The notes beneath the pieces were generated by a model. That model worked only from the letters and a program-made list of their open reading frames with translations. It was not told the DNA's origin and did not search any database. A stretch of DNA of 37,211 bases from Grimontia indica (GTDB lineage Bacteria; Pseudomonadota; Gammaproteobacteria; Enterobacterales; Vibrionaceae), in NCBI RefSeq assembly GCF_000333895.2, contig NZ_ANFM02000028.1, positions 1-37,211 of the forward strand, in the 5' to 3' direction. Positions 16,363 to 25,506 of the stretch are shown in pieces (the stretch's first letter is position 1; each line of letters opens with the position of its first letter). Both the position numbers and the translations under genes were made by a program.

Positions 16363-17160
16363 ATGGATATCTTTTTAGCACTCACCGCCGCTTTGCTTTA
16401 TTTTGCGGCGCTTTTGCAAATTATTCCCGGCCTATCCGGCCCGAATCAGATCCCGGCTCGCTCGGTGTTCCTGAGCGCGTGTGGTGCGTTGGTGCTGCAT
16501 GCTTATCTGCTTTCTGATCTCATCCTGTCAGGCGGTGGGCAGAACCTTAGTATCCTTAATGTCGCGTCTCTCATTAGCTTTATCATTGCCGCGATTACCA
16601 CTGGGCTCATGTTCAGGATGCGGATTTGGGTGCTACTGCCTGTGGTTTATAGTTTCTCTGCGATTAACCTGACCGCAGCCACATTGCTTCCCGGTGCGTT
16701 TATCACCCACCTAGAAGCACACCCAGAAGTTCTGGTGCACATATCCCTCGCGCTTTTCTCTTACTCCACACTGATGATTGCCACTTTATATGCCATTCAA
16801 CTGGCATGGCTCGACCACCAGCTGAAAAATAAGAAGAAGCTGGTGATGAACCCGAACCTGCCACCACTCATGGCCGTGGAACGACAGCTGTTCAACATCA
16901 TTCTGATTGGTGAAGTTCTGCTGACGTTGACCCTGCTGACGGGTCTTGTGTTTGTACAGGACATGATTGCTCAGGGCAAAGCACACAAAGCTGTGTTGTC
17001 CGCAATGGCATGGGTTGTCTACGGCGTGCTGCTGTGGGGACATTATCAATCAGGATGGCGCGGACGCCGCGTTATCTGGATCAGCATCGTGGGAGCATTC
17101 CTCCTGACACTCGCCTATTTTGGCAGCCGTTTTGTCCGCGAAGTGATTATCGCAGGTTAA
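16363..17160 (+). CDS. ypjD: Inner membrane protein YpjD (CcsA/cytochrome c assembly-like)
   Basis: A 265-residue integral membrane protein with about eight hydrophobic segments, including 3-22, 38-57, 65-83, 86-107, 128-150, 177-200, 213-230 and 238-256. It belongs to the CcsA/CcmC-like membrane family, but the Trp-rich haem-binding motif of true cytochrome c maturation proteins is not visible, so a role in haem handling should not be assumed. In E. coli ypjD also lies divergent from ffh and upstream of yfjD/corB, as here; ypjD has been linked there genetically to CorB, which suggests they act together. The ATG is 146 bp before corB. Confidence 0.88.
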   Translation: MDIFLALTAALLYFAALLQIIPGLSGPNQIPARSVFLSACGALVLHAYLLSDLILSGGGQNLSILNVASLISFIIAAITTGLMFRMRIWVLLPVVYSFSAINLTAATLLPGAFITHLEAHPEVLVHISLALFSYSTLMIATLYAIQLAWLDHQLKNKKKLVMNPNLPPLMAVERQLFNIILIGEVLLTLTLLTGLVFVQDMIAQGKAHKAVLSAMAWVVYGVLLWGHYQSGWRGRRVIWISIVGAFLLTLAYFGSRFVREVIIAG

Positions 17161-17306
17161 CGGTCTCTCAATTCAGACGCCCCTTTTTATAGGCTTTCTT
17201 TACCCTAACGGGGCGTTTGTGTACAAAGTTTGCGCAGCAATGTTTGACATGGACGCAAATTCTTGCCCTTAATTAGGGTTGAACCAAACAAGAAGGAACT
17301 TGCAAT

Positions 17307-18581
17307 TTGGACGACATATCGACGGGAACGCTAGCGACCGTTTTGGTATTGCTCATCTTTATTTCTGCGTATTTTTCCGGCTCCGAAACCGGCATGATGG
17401 CATTAAATCGATACCGGCTTCGACACCTATCCAAGCAAGGGCATAAAGGCGCCAAGCGTGTAGAAAAGCTGCTTGAACGCCCAGACAGGCTAATTGGCCT
17501 GATCCTCATCGGAAATAACCTGGTTAACATTCTCGCTTCCGCCATCGCAACCATTCTGGGCATGCGCCTGTTTGGCGATCTCGGCGTCGCGATTGCAACC
17601 GGTGGCCTTACCCTTGTTATCCTCGTATTTGCAGAGGTGACACCCAAAACCCTCGCAGCACTCTATCCAGAACGCGTTTCTTACACCAGCAGCCTTTTAC
17701 TCAATGTTTTGATGAAAGCGCTTTATCCGCTGGTTTGGGTGGTGAATGGCATTACCAATGGCTTTCTTAAAATTCTGGGGCTTGCGACTGATAACAGCGG
17801 AAAAGACAACCTGAGCTCTGAAGAGCTTCGTACAGTCGTGAATGAGGCGGGCGGGCTCATCCCTCGCCGTCACCAGAATATGCTGCTGTCGATTCTTGAG
17901 CTCGAAGAAATCACCGTGGATGACATCATGGTGCCGCGAAACGAAATCACTGGCATCAACGTCAATGATGACTGGAAAGCCATCATGCGTCAGCTCACCC
18001 ATGCGCCACATGGCCGTATGGTGCTGTATCGCGACAATATTGATGAAGTGGTTGGCATGCTTCGTGTGCGTGAAGCCTACCGGATGATGGTGGAAAACGA
18101 GTTCAACAAAGAGAACCTGTTACGCGCCGCGGATGAGGTTTACTACATCCCGGAAGGTACGCCACTGAATGTTCAGATGCTGAAATTCCAGCGCAACAAG
18201 CAACGTATCGGTATGATTGTCGACGAATACGGCGACATCATTGGCTTGGTCACTCTGGAAGATATTCTGGAAGAGATAGTCGGCGAATTCACTACCTCAC
18301 TGTCACCAAGTCTGGCAGAGGAAATTACCGCCCTACCAGACGGCAGTTTCATGATTGACGGCACCGCGAATATCCGCGACCTCAACAAAAGCCTGAACTG
18401 GGAACTTCCAACCGACGGCCCCCGTACTCTTAACGGCCTGATACTGGAACACCTTGAAGATATCCCGAGCAGTCAGTTAAGTATTGAGGTCGAAGGGCAT
18501 CAAATGGAAATTGTTGAAGTCGCTGAGAATATGATTAAGCAGGTTAAGATCTTACCTGTACCTAAAAGCGCCAAGACATAA
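17307..18581 (+). CDS. corB: CNNM/CorB-family membrane protein (YfjD), CBS-domain
   Basis: Inner membrane protein of the CNNM/CorC family, which transports or controls Mg2+ (and Co2+) efflux. The 424-residue protein has a DUF21 transmembrane domain (about 5-185; AYFSGSETGMMALNRYRLRH is the family signature), a CBS pair (about 205-330; DDIMVPRNEI and GMIVDEYGDIIGLVTLEDIL) and a C-terminal CorC/HlyC domain (about 345-420; DGTANIRDLNKSLNWELP). The start codon is TTG at 17307, after an AAGGA 10 bases upstream; no in-frame ATG gives a complete N-terminus. The gene is followed by a strong terminator. In E. coli and V. cholerae it lies next to ypjD. Confidence 0.93.
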   Translation: MDDISTGTLATVLVLLIFISAYFSGSETGMMALNRYRLRHLSKQGHKGAKRVEKLLERPDRLIGLILIGNNLVNILASAIATILGMRLFGDLGVAIATGGLTLVILVFAEVTPKTLAALYPERVSYTSSLLLNVLMKALYPLVWVVNGITNGFLKILGLATDNSGKDNLSSEELRTVVNEAGGLIPRRHQNMLLSILELEEITVDDIMVPRNEITGINVNDDWKAIMRQLTHAPHGRMVLYRDNIDEVVGMLRVREAYRMMVENEFNKENLLRAADEVYYIPEGTPLNVQMLKFQRNKQRIGMIVDEYGDIIGLVTLEDILEEIVGEFTTSLSPSLAEEITALPDGSFMIDGTANIRDLNKSLNWELPTDGPRTLNGLILEHLEDIPSSQLSIEVEGHQMEIVEVAENMIKQVKILPVPKSAKT

Positions 18582-18605
18582 CTTACGTAGGTTTATATTG
18601 TTATT

Positions 18606-18640
18606 AAAAAAACAGCCAGCAAATTGCTGGCTGTTTTTTT
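18606..18640 (+). terminator. Intrinsic terminator of corB
   Basis: Stem AACAGCCAGC/GCTGGCTGTT flanked by A7 and T7, with loop AAATT. This is the clear end of the backbone ypjD-corB unit and the left border of the accessory block. Confidence 0.95.
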
Positions 18641-18806
18641 AATATCTCACCCAGTTTAATCCTTCTATCGACCCCCGCACCAACCAATCTCACTTTTCAT
18701 ACAAATGACCAAATTATCAGCTAGTTTTAAAGAGGTGCTCTATCGGTTTTGTGCACCGACTTTCTTTGAATCATTTGTTTGTGCTTGCTGAGGAAGGAAA
18801 GCAATC

Positions 18807-20108
18807 ATGTTTAACGGGAAACTGAAAAAACAACTGGAAGAACTGGAATTAAGTGCTTCACACAACCAAGCCATTTTGGATGCCATCAACAACAGTGTTG
18901 CGACAATTCACTTCACACCTGAAGGTGTCGTCAAACACGCAAACAACATATTCCTCGGTGCTGTAGGTTTTACGCTTGAGCAATTGACAGGAAAGCATCA
19001 CAGAGAGTTGTGCGACCCTGAGTACGGTCAAAGCATGGAATATCAGAAATTCTGGGAGAGACTGCGTGGTGGTGAAGTCATCAGTGGGACAGTTCCTCGG
19101 CTAAATTCAAAAGGAGAGAGGCTATGGCTTGAAGCCACTTACTTCCCGATTAAAGAAAACGGTGCCGTGGTTGAGGTAATGAAAATCGCTGCAGACATTA
19201 CCAAAGAAAAGATCAAGCTAGATGATCAGGCAGCAGTTTTTGACGCACTGAATAAGTCTATGGCCATGATTGAGTTTCACCCTGACGGCACCATTATTCA
19301 AGCCAATGCTAATTTCCTAGGTGCTGTTGGATACACACTCGACCAAATTCGGGGCAAACATCACCGTATGTTCTGTCCCGATCATTTCTATCAGGATAAT
19401 CCTAATTTCTGGGCCGAACTTGCCAATGGTGATTTCAAAGCAGGCCAGTTTGAACGAAAAGATTCCATGGGCAATGTCCTCTGGCTCCGCGCGACTTATA
19501 ACCCAGTGTTTGATGACAAAGGCAGGGTTATCCGTGTCGTGAAGTTCGCTAATAACATTACCGAGAAAGTGACACAGGAGCATGCAATTCGCGACGCTGC
19601 GGGAGTCGCTTACTCAACGTCGGTCAAGACAGCAGAGATTGCCACAAGAGGCGCAGGTGTGCTGGAGTCGACGGTTGCGACATCACAGTCTATTTCCGAT
19701 CAGGTGCTGGAAACCTCTAACGCCATTACCCAACTCAATGAGCAATCTAAGAGCATTGAAGCCATCCTATCCACCATTAGTGACATAGCTGACCAAACGA
19801 ATCTTCTGGCACTAAATGCTGCGATTGAAGCGGCGCGTGCCGGTGATCAGGGCCGAGGCTTTGCTGTGGTTGCGGATGAAGTCAGACAACTTGCTGCGCG
19901 CACCAGCCAGTCGACTGCTGAAATTACCGACGTTGTGAAGAAAAACCGTGACCTGACATCCGATGCAACCCGTAAGATGTCGAGCGTGTCAGAAGCTGCA
20001 GAAAAAGGTACCCAGCAGATATCTGAAGCTTCCACTGTGATGGAAGAAATCCGTTCCGGTGCAGAAAACGTTGCGCAGACCGTATCCGGTTTAAACGTAG
20101 GAACCTGA
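18807..20108 (+). CDS. Soluble double-PAS methyl-accepting chemotaxis protein
   Basis: A 433-residue chemoreceptor with no transmembrane segment, signal peptide or HAMP domain. Two PAS domains in tandem, about 20-130 and 140-255, are clearly copies of one another ([19 protein letters not shown] against [19 protein letters not shown]). They are followed by a short MCP signalling domain (about 270-430) whose CheA/CheW-binding tip [18 protein letters not shown] starts at 329. It should sense a cytosolic cue; PAS domains may hold FAD or haem, but no ligand can be named. The C-terminus ends in VSGLNVGT with no CheR-tethering pentapeptide. Ribosome-binding site GAGGAAGG. The gene stands alone, convergent with the ABC operon. 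Confidence 0.93.
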   Translation: MFNGKLKKQLEELELSASHNQAILDAINNSVATIHFTPEGVVKHANNIFLGAVGFTLEQLTGKHHRELCDPEYGQSMEYQKFWERLRGGEVISGTVPRLNSKGERLWLEATYFPIKENGAVVEVMKIAADITKEKIKLDDQAAVFDALNKSMAMIEFHPDGTIIQANANFLGAVGYTLDQIRGKHHRMFCPDHFYQDNPNFWAELANGDFKAGQFERKDSMGNVLWLRATYNPVFDDKGRVIRVVKFANNITEKVTQEHAIRDAAGVAYSTSVKTAEIATRGAGVLESTVATSQSISDQVLETSNAITQLNEQSKSIEAILSTISDIADQTNLLALNAAIEAARAGDQGRGFAVVADEVRQLAARTSQSTAEITDVVKKNRDLTSDATRKMSSVSEAAEKGTQQISEASTVMEEIRSGAENVAQTVSGLNVGT

Positions 20109-20121
20109 AGAAAAAACAAAT

Positions 20122-20149
20122 AAAAAACGCTCCCTCGGGAGCGTTTTTT
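20122..20149. terminator. Bidirectional terminator between mcp and the ABC operon
   Basis: AAAAAACGCTCCC/GGGAGCGTTTTTT (20122-20134 and 20137-20149) in a 60-bp convergent gap. Symmetric A and T runs make it work for both strands. Confidence 0.92.
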
Positions 20150-20168
20150 ATTACAAGAACAAAAGCTC

Positions 20169-21269
20169 TTAACGGATCCGGTTGCCGCCATCAGTATCAA
20201 ACAACACCAGCTTTTCAGGATTAAAGCCAAGATGCGCCATGTCCCCTGCACTCAGCGCAATATTGGCTGGCATACGCGCCACCACTTCCTTACCGCCCAA
20301 TGAGGTGATGACATAAGTGTCTGCGCCCGTTGGCTCAGTCACATCGACTTTGCAATGCAAGGTACCTTCGCCATCGGCTTGTTCGGTAATGTCTTCTGGC
20401 CTCACACCAAGACTCACGGTCTTCCCGACATAAGCAGCTAAGTCTGCAAACCCAACATCAAACGCGATCGATTGATTCACACCATCGAACCCTTCCAGTT
20501 CCAACACGGTGCGGTTGGTATCCGCTTCCAACACCTTAGCATCAACCAAATTCATCGAAGGGCTTCCCATAAAGGTTGCCACAAAGGTATTGGCCGGGTT
20601 GTCGTAGACTTCTGCCGGAGATCCGAGTTGCTGCAGCTCGCCATCTTTCATGACCGCAATCTTGGTTGCGAGTGTCATCGCTTCAATCTGGTCATGGGTG
20701 ACGTACACAATCGTCGCATTCAAACGTTGGTGAAGACGTTTGATTTCAGTACGCATATCAACACGGAGCTTGGCATCCAGATTAGACAACGGCTCATCGA
20801 ACAGGAAGATTTTTGGGTCACGAACCAACGCCCTTCCCATCGCAACACGCTGACGTTGACCACCTGAAAGCTGACCCGGTTTGCGGCTCAGCAAGTGCTC
20901 AATCTGCAGCATAGAAGACACTTCATTGATCTTGCGGTCACGCTCCGGCTTTGGAACGTTACGCATTTCCAGTCCAAACGAGATGTTCTGACCAACGGTC
21001 ATGTTCGGATAAAGTGCATAAGACTGAAATACCATGGCGATATCCCGGTCAGCCGGATGCAGATCGTTTATAACCACATCACCGATAGACACACCGCCAT
21101 CACTGATGCTGTCGAGACCAGCAATCATGTTTAGCAAAGTCGACTTACCACAGCCAGATGGCCCCACCAGCACCAGAAAGTCACCATCATCAATGGCGAT
21201 GTTGATCCCCTTCAATACCTCAACATGACCAAAGCGTTTTTTTACATTATTCAGCGTCAAAGAAGCCAT
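20169..21269 (-). CDS. Sugar ABC transporter ATP-binding protein (MalK/UgpC/GtsD type)
   Basis: The ATPase that powers the importer encoded by the next three genes. The 366-residue protein has Walker A GPSGCGKST (36-44), Q-loop Gln82, signature LSGGQ (134-138), Walker B FLFDEP (155-160), D-loop SNLD and switch His192. The C-terminal part (about 240-366; LGVRPEDI) is the OB-fold/TOBE regulatory domain of the CUT1/MalK subfamily. The ATG is five bases after the stop of the second permease, so it is translationally coupled. Last gene of the operon, ending at the bidirectional terminator. All catalytic motifs are intact. Confidence 0.95.
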   Translation of the reverse strand: MASLTLNNVKKRFGHVEVLKGINIAIDDGDFLVLVGPSGCGKSTLLNMIAGLDSISDGGVSIGDVVINDLHPADRDIAMVFQSYALYPNMTVGQNISFGLEMRNVPKPERDRKINEVSSMLQIEHLLSRKPGQLSGGQRQRVAMGRALVRDPKIFLFDEPLSNLDAKLRVDMRTEIKRLHQRLNATIVYVTHDQIEAMTLATKIAVMKDGELQQLGSPAEVYDNPANTFVATFMGSPSMNLVDAKVLEADTNRTVLELEGFDGVNQSIAFDVGFADLAAYVGKTVSLGVRPEDITEQADGEGTLHCKVDVTEPTGADTYVITSLGGKEVVARMPANIALSAGDMAHLGFNPEKLVLFDTDGGNRIR

Positions 21270-21274
21270 TCAGA

Positions 21275-22156
21275 TTATCCTTTTACTGAGCCAGCCATCA
21301 GACCGCGTACGAAATAGCGACCGGCCAGGACATAAACCAAAAGGGTGGGCAGTGCGGCAATCATGGCACCCGCCATGTGCACGTTGTATTCCTTTACACC
21401 CGTGGAAGAGTTCACCAGATTGTTCAGCGCTACCGTGATCGGCGCGGTATCGCCCGATGCGAATGATGCCCCGAACAGGAAGTCGTTCCAGATATTGGTG
21501 AACTGCCAGATGATGGTCACCACAATGATGGGGCCGGAACTTGGCAGCAAAATGCGGAAAAACATCCTGAAAAATCCCGCACCATCAATCATGGCGGCGC
21601 GAATCAGCTCGCTAGGAAACGCTTCGTAATAGTTACGGAAAAACAGCGTGGTGAAACCCAAACCATAAATCACATGCACCATCACCAACCCGGGTGTGGT
21701 ATTAGCAATGCCAAGGGTACCGAGCACCTGACTCATGGGTACCAACACCACCTGGAACGGAATGAAACAGCCAAACAGCATCAGGCCGAATACCCATTTA
21801 TGTCCCGGGAAGCGCCACTTGGTAAGCACATACCCGTTCAACGCACCTAGCATGGTGGAAAGCAGGACACCCGGCACCGTGATGGCAATTGAGTTACCGA
21901 AGTAGCCGCTTATCCCCTCGCAGGTAAGACCAATACACGCAGTTCCCCAAGCTGCTTTCCATGGCTCAACCGTCCATACTTCCGGCAGCGCCAGCATGTT
22001 TCCCTGACGTATCTCATCCAGCTCTTTGAATGATGTCACCAGCATCACGAACAATGGAAGCAGGTACATGCAGGCGAAAACAATCAGCGTGGTGTAAATC
22101 AGTACCCGCCAGAATTTCGCCCCCTGAAACGGGGATTTGTTATCAATGCTGTCCAT
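21275..22156 (-). CDS. Sugar ABC transporter permease (MalG/GtsC type)
   Basis: Inner membrane subunit of a CUT1-family carbohydrate importer. The 293-residue protein has six hydrophobic segments, with the EAA loop IRAAMIDGAGFFRMFFRIL (about 195-215) that docks on the ATPase. It overlaps the end of the other permease gene by 14 bp. The N-terminus before the first segment is short and cytosolic. The family is certain; the sugar is not readable from this subunit. Confidence 0.94.
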   Translation of the reverse strand: MDSIDNKSPFQGAKFWRVLIYTTLIVFACMYLLPLFVMLVTSFKELDEIRQGNMLALPEVWTVEPWKAAWGTACIGLTCEGISGYFGNSIAITVPGVLLSTMLGALNGYVLTKWRFPGHKWVFGLMLFGCFIPFQVVLVPMSQVLGTLGIANTTPGLVMVHVIYGLGFTTLFFRNYYEAFPSELIRAAMIDGAGFFRMFFRILLPSSGPIIVVTIIWQFTNIWNDFLFGASFASGDTAPITVALNNLVNSSTGVKEYNVHMAGAMIAALPTLLVYVLAGRYFVRGLMAGSVKG

Positions 22157-23048
22157 GCTTCGGCTCCTTCAACTCGCTGTAGAGATAAGGCACGATGATC
22201 GCCGCAATGGTCATCAGCATCACAATGGCACTCGCCGACCCCACAGCCATTTGATTTCGTGAGAAGGTGTACGAATACATAAAGGTAGCGGGAAGCTCAG
22301 TGGCATTACCCGGCCCGCCGCCAGTCAGGGCGATAACCAGGTCATAGCTCTTAATGGCCATGTGTGCGAGCACGATAAAAGCGCTCAAAAACACAGGACG
22401 AAGCTGAGGAATGATGATGCGACGATACATTTGGAAGGAAGACGCACCATCTAACTGTGCGGCTTTCAGCATTTCGCTGTCGATGCCCCGAAGCCCGGCA
22501 AGGAACATCGCCATGACAAAACCTGAAGTTTGCCACACCCCGGCAATCACGACGGTATAGATCGCCATTTCCGGGTTAATCAACCAGTCAAAGCTGAAGC
22601 TCTCCCACCCCAGCTCATGCATGGTTTTCTCAAGCCCAAGACCAGGGTTTAAGAACCATTTCCATGCGGTACCTGTCACGATAAAGCTAAGTGCCATGGG
22701 GTAGAGAAACACGGGGCGAAGCCCGCCTTCAATACGGATTTTCTGGTCGAGCAGAATCGCCAGTAGCAACCCCAGCGCACAGCAAATCACAATGTAGAGG
22801 ATGCCAAATACTGCCAGGTTTTCGAGTGCCACCTGCCAGTTAAGGCTGTTCCAGAGTTTTTCATAAGGCCGAACCCCATCGAGGTTATAGTTCGGCAGCA
22901 TCCGCGATCGGCTGAAAGAAATGTAGGTTGTCCAGGCGATAAAGCCATAGACAAAAAAGAGGATCAGCGCGAACGAGGGAGCAATGACAATTTTTGGCAA
23001 CAGTTGCTGCCAGAACTGGCGCGAACTGTATTTTCCTTGAGAAGCCAT
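22143..23048 (-). CDS. Sugar ABC transporter permease (MalF/GtsB type)
   Basis: Second membrane subunit of the importer. The 301-residue protein has six predicted membrane segments, no long periplasmic insert of the MalF type, and the EAA loop LKAAQLDGASSFQMYRRIII (about 195-215). It resembles GtsB of the Pseudomonas glucose importer. Overlap with the next permease and the preceding binding-protein gene define an operon. A terminator-like hairpin lies in the 83-bp gap upstream, so its expression is probably lower than that of the binding protein. Confidence 0.94.
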   Translation of the reverse strand: MASQGKYSSRQFWQQLLPKIVIAPSFALILFFVYGFIAWTTYISFSRSRMLPNYNLDGVRPYEKLWNSLNWQVALENLAVFGILYIVICCALGLLLAILLDQKIRIEGGLRPVFLYPMALSFIVTGTAWKWFLNPGLGLEKTMHELGWESFSFDWLINPEMAIYTVVIAGVWQTSGFVMAMFLAGLRGIDSEMLKAAQLDGASSFQMYRRIIIPQLRPVFLSAFIVLAHMAIKSYDLVIALTGGGPGNATELPATFMYSYTFSRNQMAVGSASAIVMLMTIAAIIVPYLYSELKEPKHGQH

Positions 23049-23089
23049 AGTTGATCCTTCAAACGACGAGAAACGACTGTCCTTAGAAT

Positions 23090-23123
23090 AAAAAGGGGAA
23101 GGGCTTTAACCCGTCCCCTTTTT
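23090..23123 (-). terminator. Intra-operon terminator/hairpin after the binding-protein gene
   Basis: On the minus strand AAAAAGGGGAcGGG pairs with CCCtTCCCCTTTTT across a short loop, followed by TTTTTATTC. It sits between the substrate-binding protein and the permeases. It may end most transcripts and leave excess binding protein, a known pattern in ABC operons. Confidence 0.8.
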
Positions 23124-23131
23124 CCATTGGG

Positions 23132-24376
23132 TTACTGAGCATCCTGAACAGCAGCCACCAGTGCTTTTGTCGCTTGCTTAGAGTCCATACCGCCATTGAA
23201 ATGGTTAGTCACGACATCATAGACCGCATTTTTCACAGCAGCTGGCGCTGCGTGGCCATGAGCCATACTGCCGACGAGCGTGTTGCTCTTGTTAGCTTCC
23301 GCCAGATCCGCCATGCCTTTTTTACCACAGGCGTCGAACGCATCATTCGGTACGTCGGTACGTGCTGGCACTGAGCCTTTCACCACGTTAAACGCAGATT
23401 GGAATTCAGGCGACATAATGGCTTTGGCCATCGCTTTCTGTGCATCTGAATCACCCACATCAAACATCACGAATTGGTCAGAGTTGAAGGTGACCATGCC
23501 TTGGGTACCTGGCATGCGGAAACACAGGAAGTCCTCGTTTGGTTTTTTACCGGCTTTCAGGAATTCACCTTTCGCCCAGTCACCCATGATTTGCATGCCT
23601 GCTTTATCTTCAATCACCATGGCAGAAGCCAGGTTCCAGTCACGGCCTGGGAAGTTCTTATCCACATAACCGCGCAGCTGTGACATACGGTCAAAGACTT
23701 TGACCATAGTGTCTGAACCCAGTGCTTCCGGATCTAAATCCACCATGGCTTTGCGATAAAAGTCGATACCACCAGTGGTCAGTACCACGCCATCAAAAAT
23801 GGTCGCGTCCTGCCAAGCCTGACCACCGTGAGCCAGTGGGATGTAACCCGCGGCTTTCAGTTTATCCAGCGTTTCAATCAGTTCATCCCAGTTGGTAGGC
23901 TGTTTTGCTCCCACTTCATCGAGCAGCTTTTTGTTCGCCCATATCCAGTTGGTGGAATGGACGTTCACCGGCGCAGACACCCACTTGCCATCGTACTTGG
24001 CAAAGTTTTGCAGCGCATTCGGCACCACCGTATTCCAACCTTCGGCATCTGCCACGCTGTTAAGGTTGGCTACCACATCTTCCGCTGCCCAATCCTGGAT
24101 ATCAAAGCCCAGCATCTGTACCGCAGTCGGAGGATTCCCCGAGGTCACACGGGCACGCAAAACCGTCATTGCGTTACCGCCACCGCCACCGGCTACCGGC
24201 ATGTCCTGCCAGCCGATGCCTTGGCTCGCAAGGTCATCCTTGAGTACATTTAACGCCGCAGCCTCACCGCCTGATGTCCACCAGTGCAGTACTTCTACAT
24301 CTTCCGCTTGTGCTGAAGTCACCGTTCCGATAGCGACTGCAGCTGACAGCATTGACATTACCAGTTGATTTTTCAT
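23132..24376 (-). CDS. Sugar ABC transporter substrate-binding protein (GtsA-like)
   Basis: Periplasmic CUT1 solute-binding protein of 414 residues with a Sec signal peptide (cleavage likely after SAQA, about residue 24). The mature start [20 protein letters not shown], the [16 protein letters not shown] stretch and [16 protein letters not shown] resemble GtsA-type glucose/mannose-binding proteins of Pseudomonas and Thermus. Glucose or a similar hexose is therefore the best guess, but related proteins bind other sugars. The frame is open 16 codons further upstream; the ATG at 24376 is chosen because it has GAGGTAAG and gives a proper signal peptide. First structural gene after the LacI-type regulator. 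Confidence 0.92.
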   Translation of the reverse strand: MKNQLVMSMLSAAVAIGTVTSAQAEDVEVLHWWTSGGEAAALNVLKDDLASQGIGWQDMPVAGGGGGNAMTVLRARVTSGNPPTAVQMLGFDIQDWAAEDVVANLNSVADAEGWNTVVPNALQNFAKYDGKWVSAPVNVHSTNWIWANKKLLDEVGAKQPTNWDELIETLDKLKAAGYIPLAHGGQAWQDATIFDGVVLTTGGIDFYRKAMVDLDPEALGSDTMVKVFDRMSQLRGYVDKNFPGRDWNLASAMVIEDKAGMQIMGDWAKGEFLKAGKKPNEDFLCFRMPGTQGMVTFNSDQFVMFDVGDSDAQKAMAKAIMSPEFQSAFNVVKGSVPARTDVPNDAFDACGKKGMADLAEANKSNTLVGSMAHGHAAPAAVKNAVYDVVTNHFNGGMDSKQATKALVAAVQDAQ

Positions 24377-24451
24377 GCTTACCTCGTTTGTTTTGTGACA
24401 TGACCACTCGGTCCGTGTACCCAAACAACTTGCAGCGACTACCTACTACGC

Positions 24452-24473
24452 AGAGCTTGTTAAACCAAGCTCT
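24452..24473 (-). repeat. Hairpin overlapping the stop codon of the LacI-type regulator
   Basis: AGAGCTTG/CAAGCTCT, an 8-bp perfect stem with a 6-base loop (24460-24465). The TAA stop of the regulator (24460-24462) lies in the loop. There is no T run, so this is not a standard terminator. It may protect or process the message between regulator and binding protein. Confidence 0.5.
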
Positions 24474-25506
24474 TGGGTGCCTGCGTAGACAGTCGCTGGA
24501 TCAACTCAACACCGACGAGTATTTTGTTGGGTGTTTGTTGTTGAGCCAGCAAGCGTTGCAGCAAGTAACATGCTTCCCGCGCAATATCTTCTCCCTTTAC
24601 CCTCACAGTTGAGAGAGCGGGATAAATCAGGCGGGAATCTTCCAAATCATCAAATCCAATAACGGAGACATCTTCGCCGGGCTGTTTTCCGGCTTCGTGT
24701 AAAGCGGTATAGACGCCGTAAGCCACGACGTCGGTAAAGCACACAATAGCCGTCACTTCGGGAGCCAATGACAAAAGGCGGGTAGTGGCTTCATGCCCTC
24801 CAGAACGGCTACTCGGGCTATGCTGAATATAATTATCAGGAACCGTTAAACCGGCTTCATCCATGGCATCCATAAAGCCTTGGTGACGCAGTTTGAGATC
24901 AATAAAAGTTTCCAGCCCCCCCACAAAAGCAATGTGCTTGTGGCCAAGTTCAATCAAAGAACGGGTTGCTAAATAGGTTCCCAATCGGTTTTCAGCCATG
25001 ACTGCCGGGGAGAGAGAATTTTCAACTTCCCGCATGATTGAGATGATAGGGAGCCCGGTGGCAACAATATTGTCTATCCAACGGTTATCAGTGCCGGGGG
25101 CTGGCGTGATAATAATGCCAGCGACATTGTGACCGCGAAGCGCATGAACAAATTGATTCTGACGCTCGATACTCTCGTTCACATCCATAATGATAGGGAT
25201 AAAGCCCAGCTCATCGAGGTAAGGCTCCAGCCCTTTAATTATTTGGCTGAAGTAGGGACTTGTAAGATTGTTGGAGAGGATGGCTACAATTTTTGAACGC
25301 CCGCCACGCAGGCTAGCAGCCCCGCCGTTATAGACGTAACCAAGGGTTCTGCAGGCATCATTGACCCGCTTTTTTTTCTCATCACTGACTGACTCGCTGC
25401 CATTGAGTACCAATGAAACTGTAGATTTTGAGACGCCAGCAGCTTTAGCCACATCAATCATCGTGACACGTTTTTGAGGAAAACCCTTTCCATCGTTAGC
25501 TTTCAT
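24460..25506 (-). CDS. LacI-family transcriptional regulator
   Basis: DNA-binding repressor, probably local for the ABC operon that follows 83 bp later on the same strand. The 348-residue protein has a LacI helix-turn-helix (about 15-37; TMIDVAKAAGVSKSTVSLVL) with hinge region SLRGGRSK, then a periplasmic-binding-protein-like sensor domain (about 62-345; VAILSNNLTSPYF, ending IGFDDLEDSRLIYPALSTVR). The start at MKANDGKGFPQKRVTM is preferred over the ATG nine codons upstream because the latter adds hydrophobic residues not seen in LacI proteins; GGTGG lies before it. No operator could be recognised by eye. The effector is unknown, presumably the imported sugar or its phosphate. Confidence 0.92.
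   Translation of the reverse strand: MKANDGKGFPQKRVTMIDVAKAAGVSKSTVSLVLNGSESVSDEKKKRVNDACRTLGYVYNGGAASLRGGRSKIVAILSNNLTSPYFSQIIKGLEPYLDELGFIPIIMDVNESIERQNQFVHALRGHNVAGIIITPAPGTDNRWIDNIVATGLPIISIMREVENSLSPAVMAENRLGTYLATRSLIELGHKHIAFVGGLETFIDLKLRHQGFMDAMDEAGLTVPDNYIQHSPSSRSGGHEATTRLLSLAPEVTAIVCFTDVVAYGVYTALHEAGKQPGEDVSVIGFDDLEDSRLIYPALSTVRVKGEDIAREACYLLQRLLAQQQTPNKILVGVELIQRLSTQAPKSLV

Noticed and set aside
16363-17160. YpjD as a true cytochrome c maturation protein
   Set aside because: It has the CcsA-like membrane fold pattern, but the Trp-rich haem motif and neighbouring ccm genes are absent.
18582-18806. Insertion sequence or integrase border at the left end of the accessory block
   Set aside because: No transposase fragment, terminal inverted repeat, direct repeat or tRNA end could be found at either edge.
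18807-20108. Chemoreceptor as a truncated pseudogene because of its short C-terminus
   Set aside because: Both PAS domains and the full CheA/CheW tip with both helices are intact, and the stop is followed by an ordinary terminator; short soluble receptors of this form are known.
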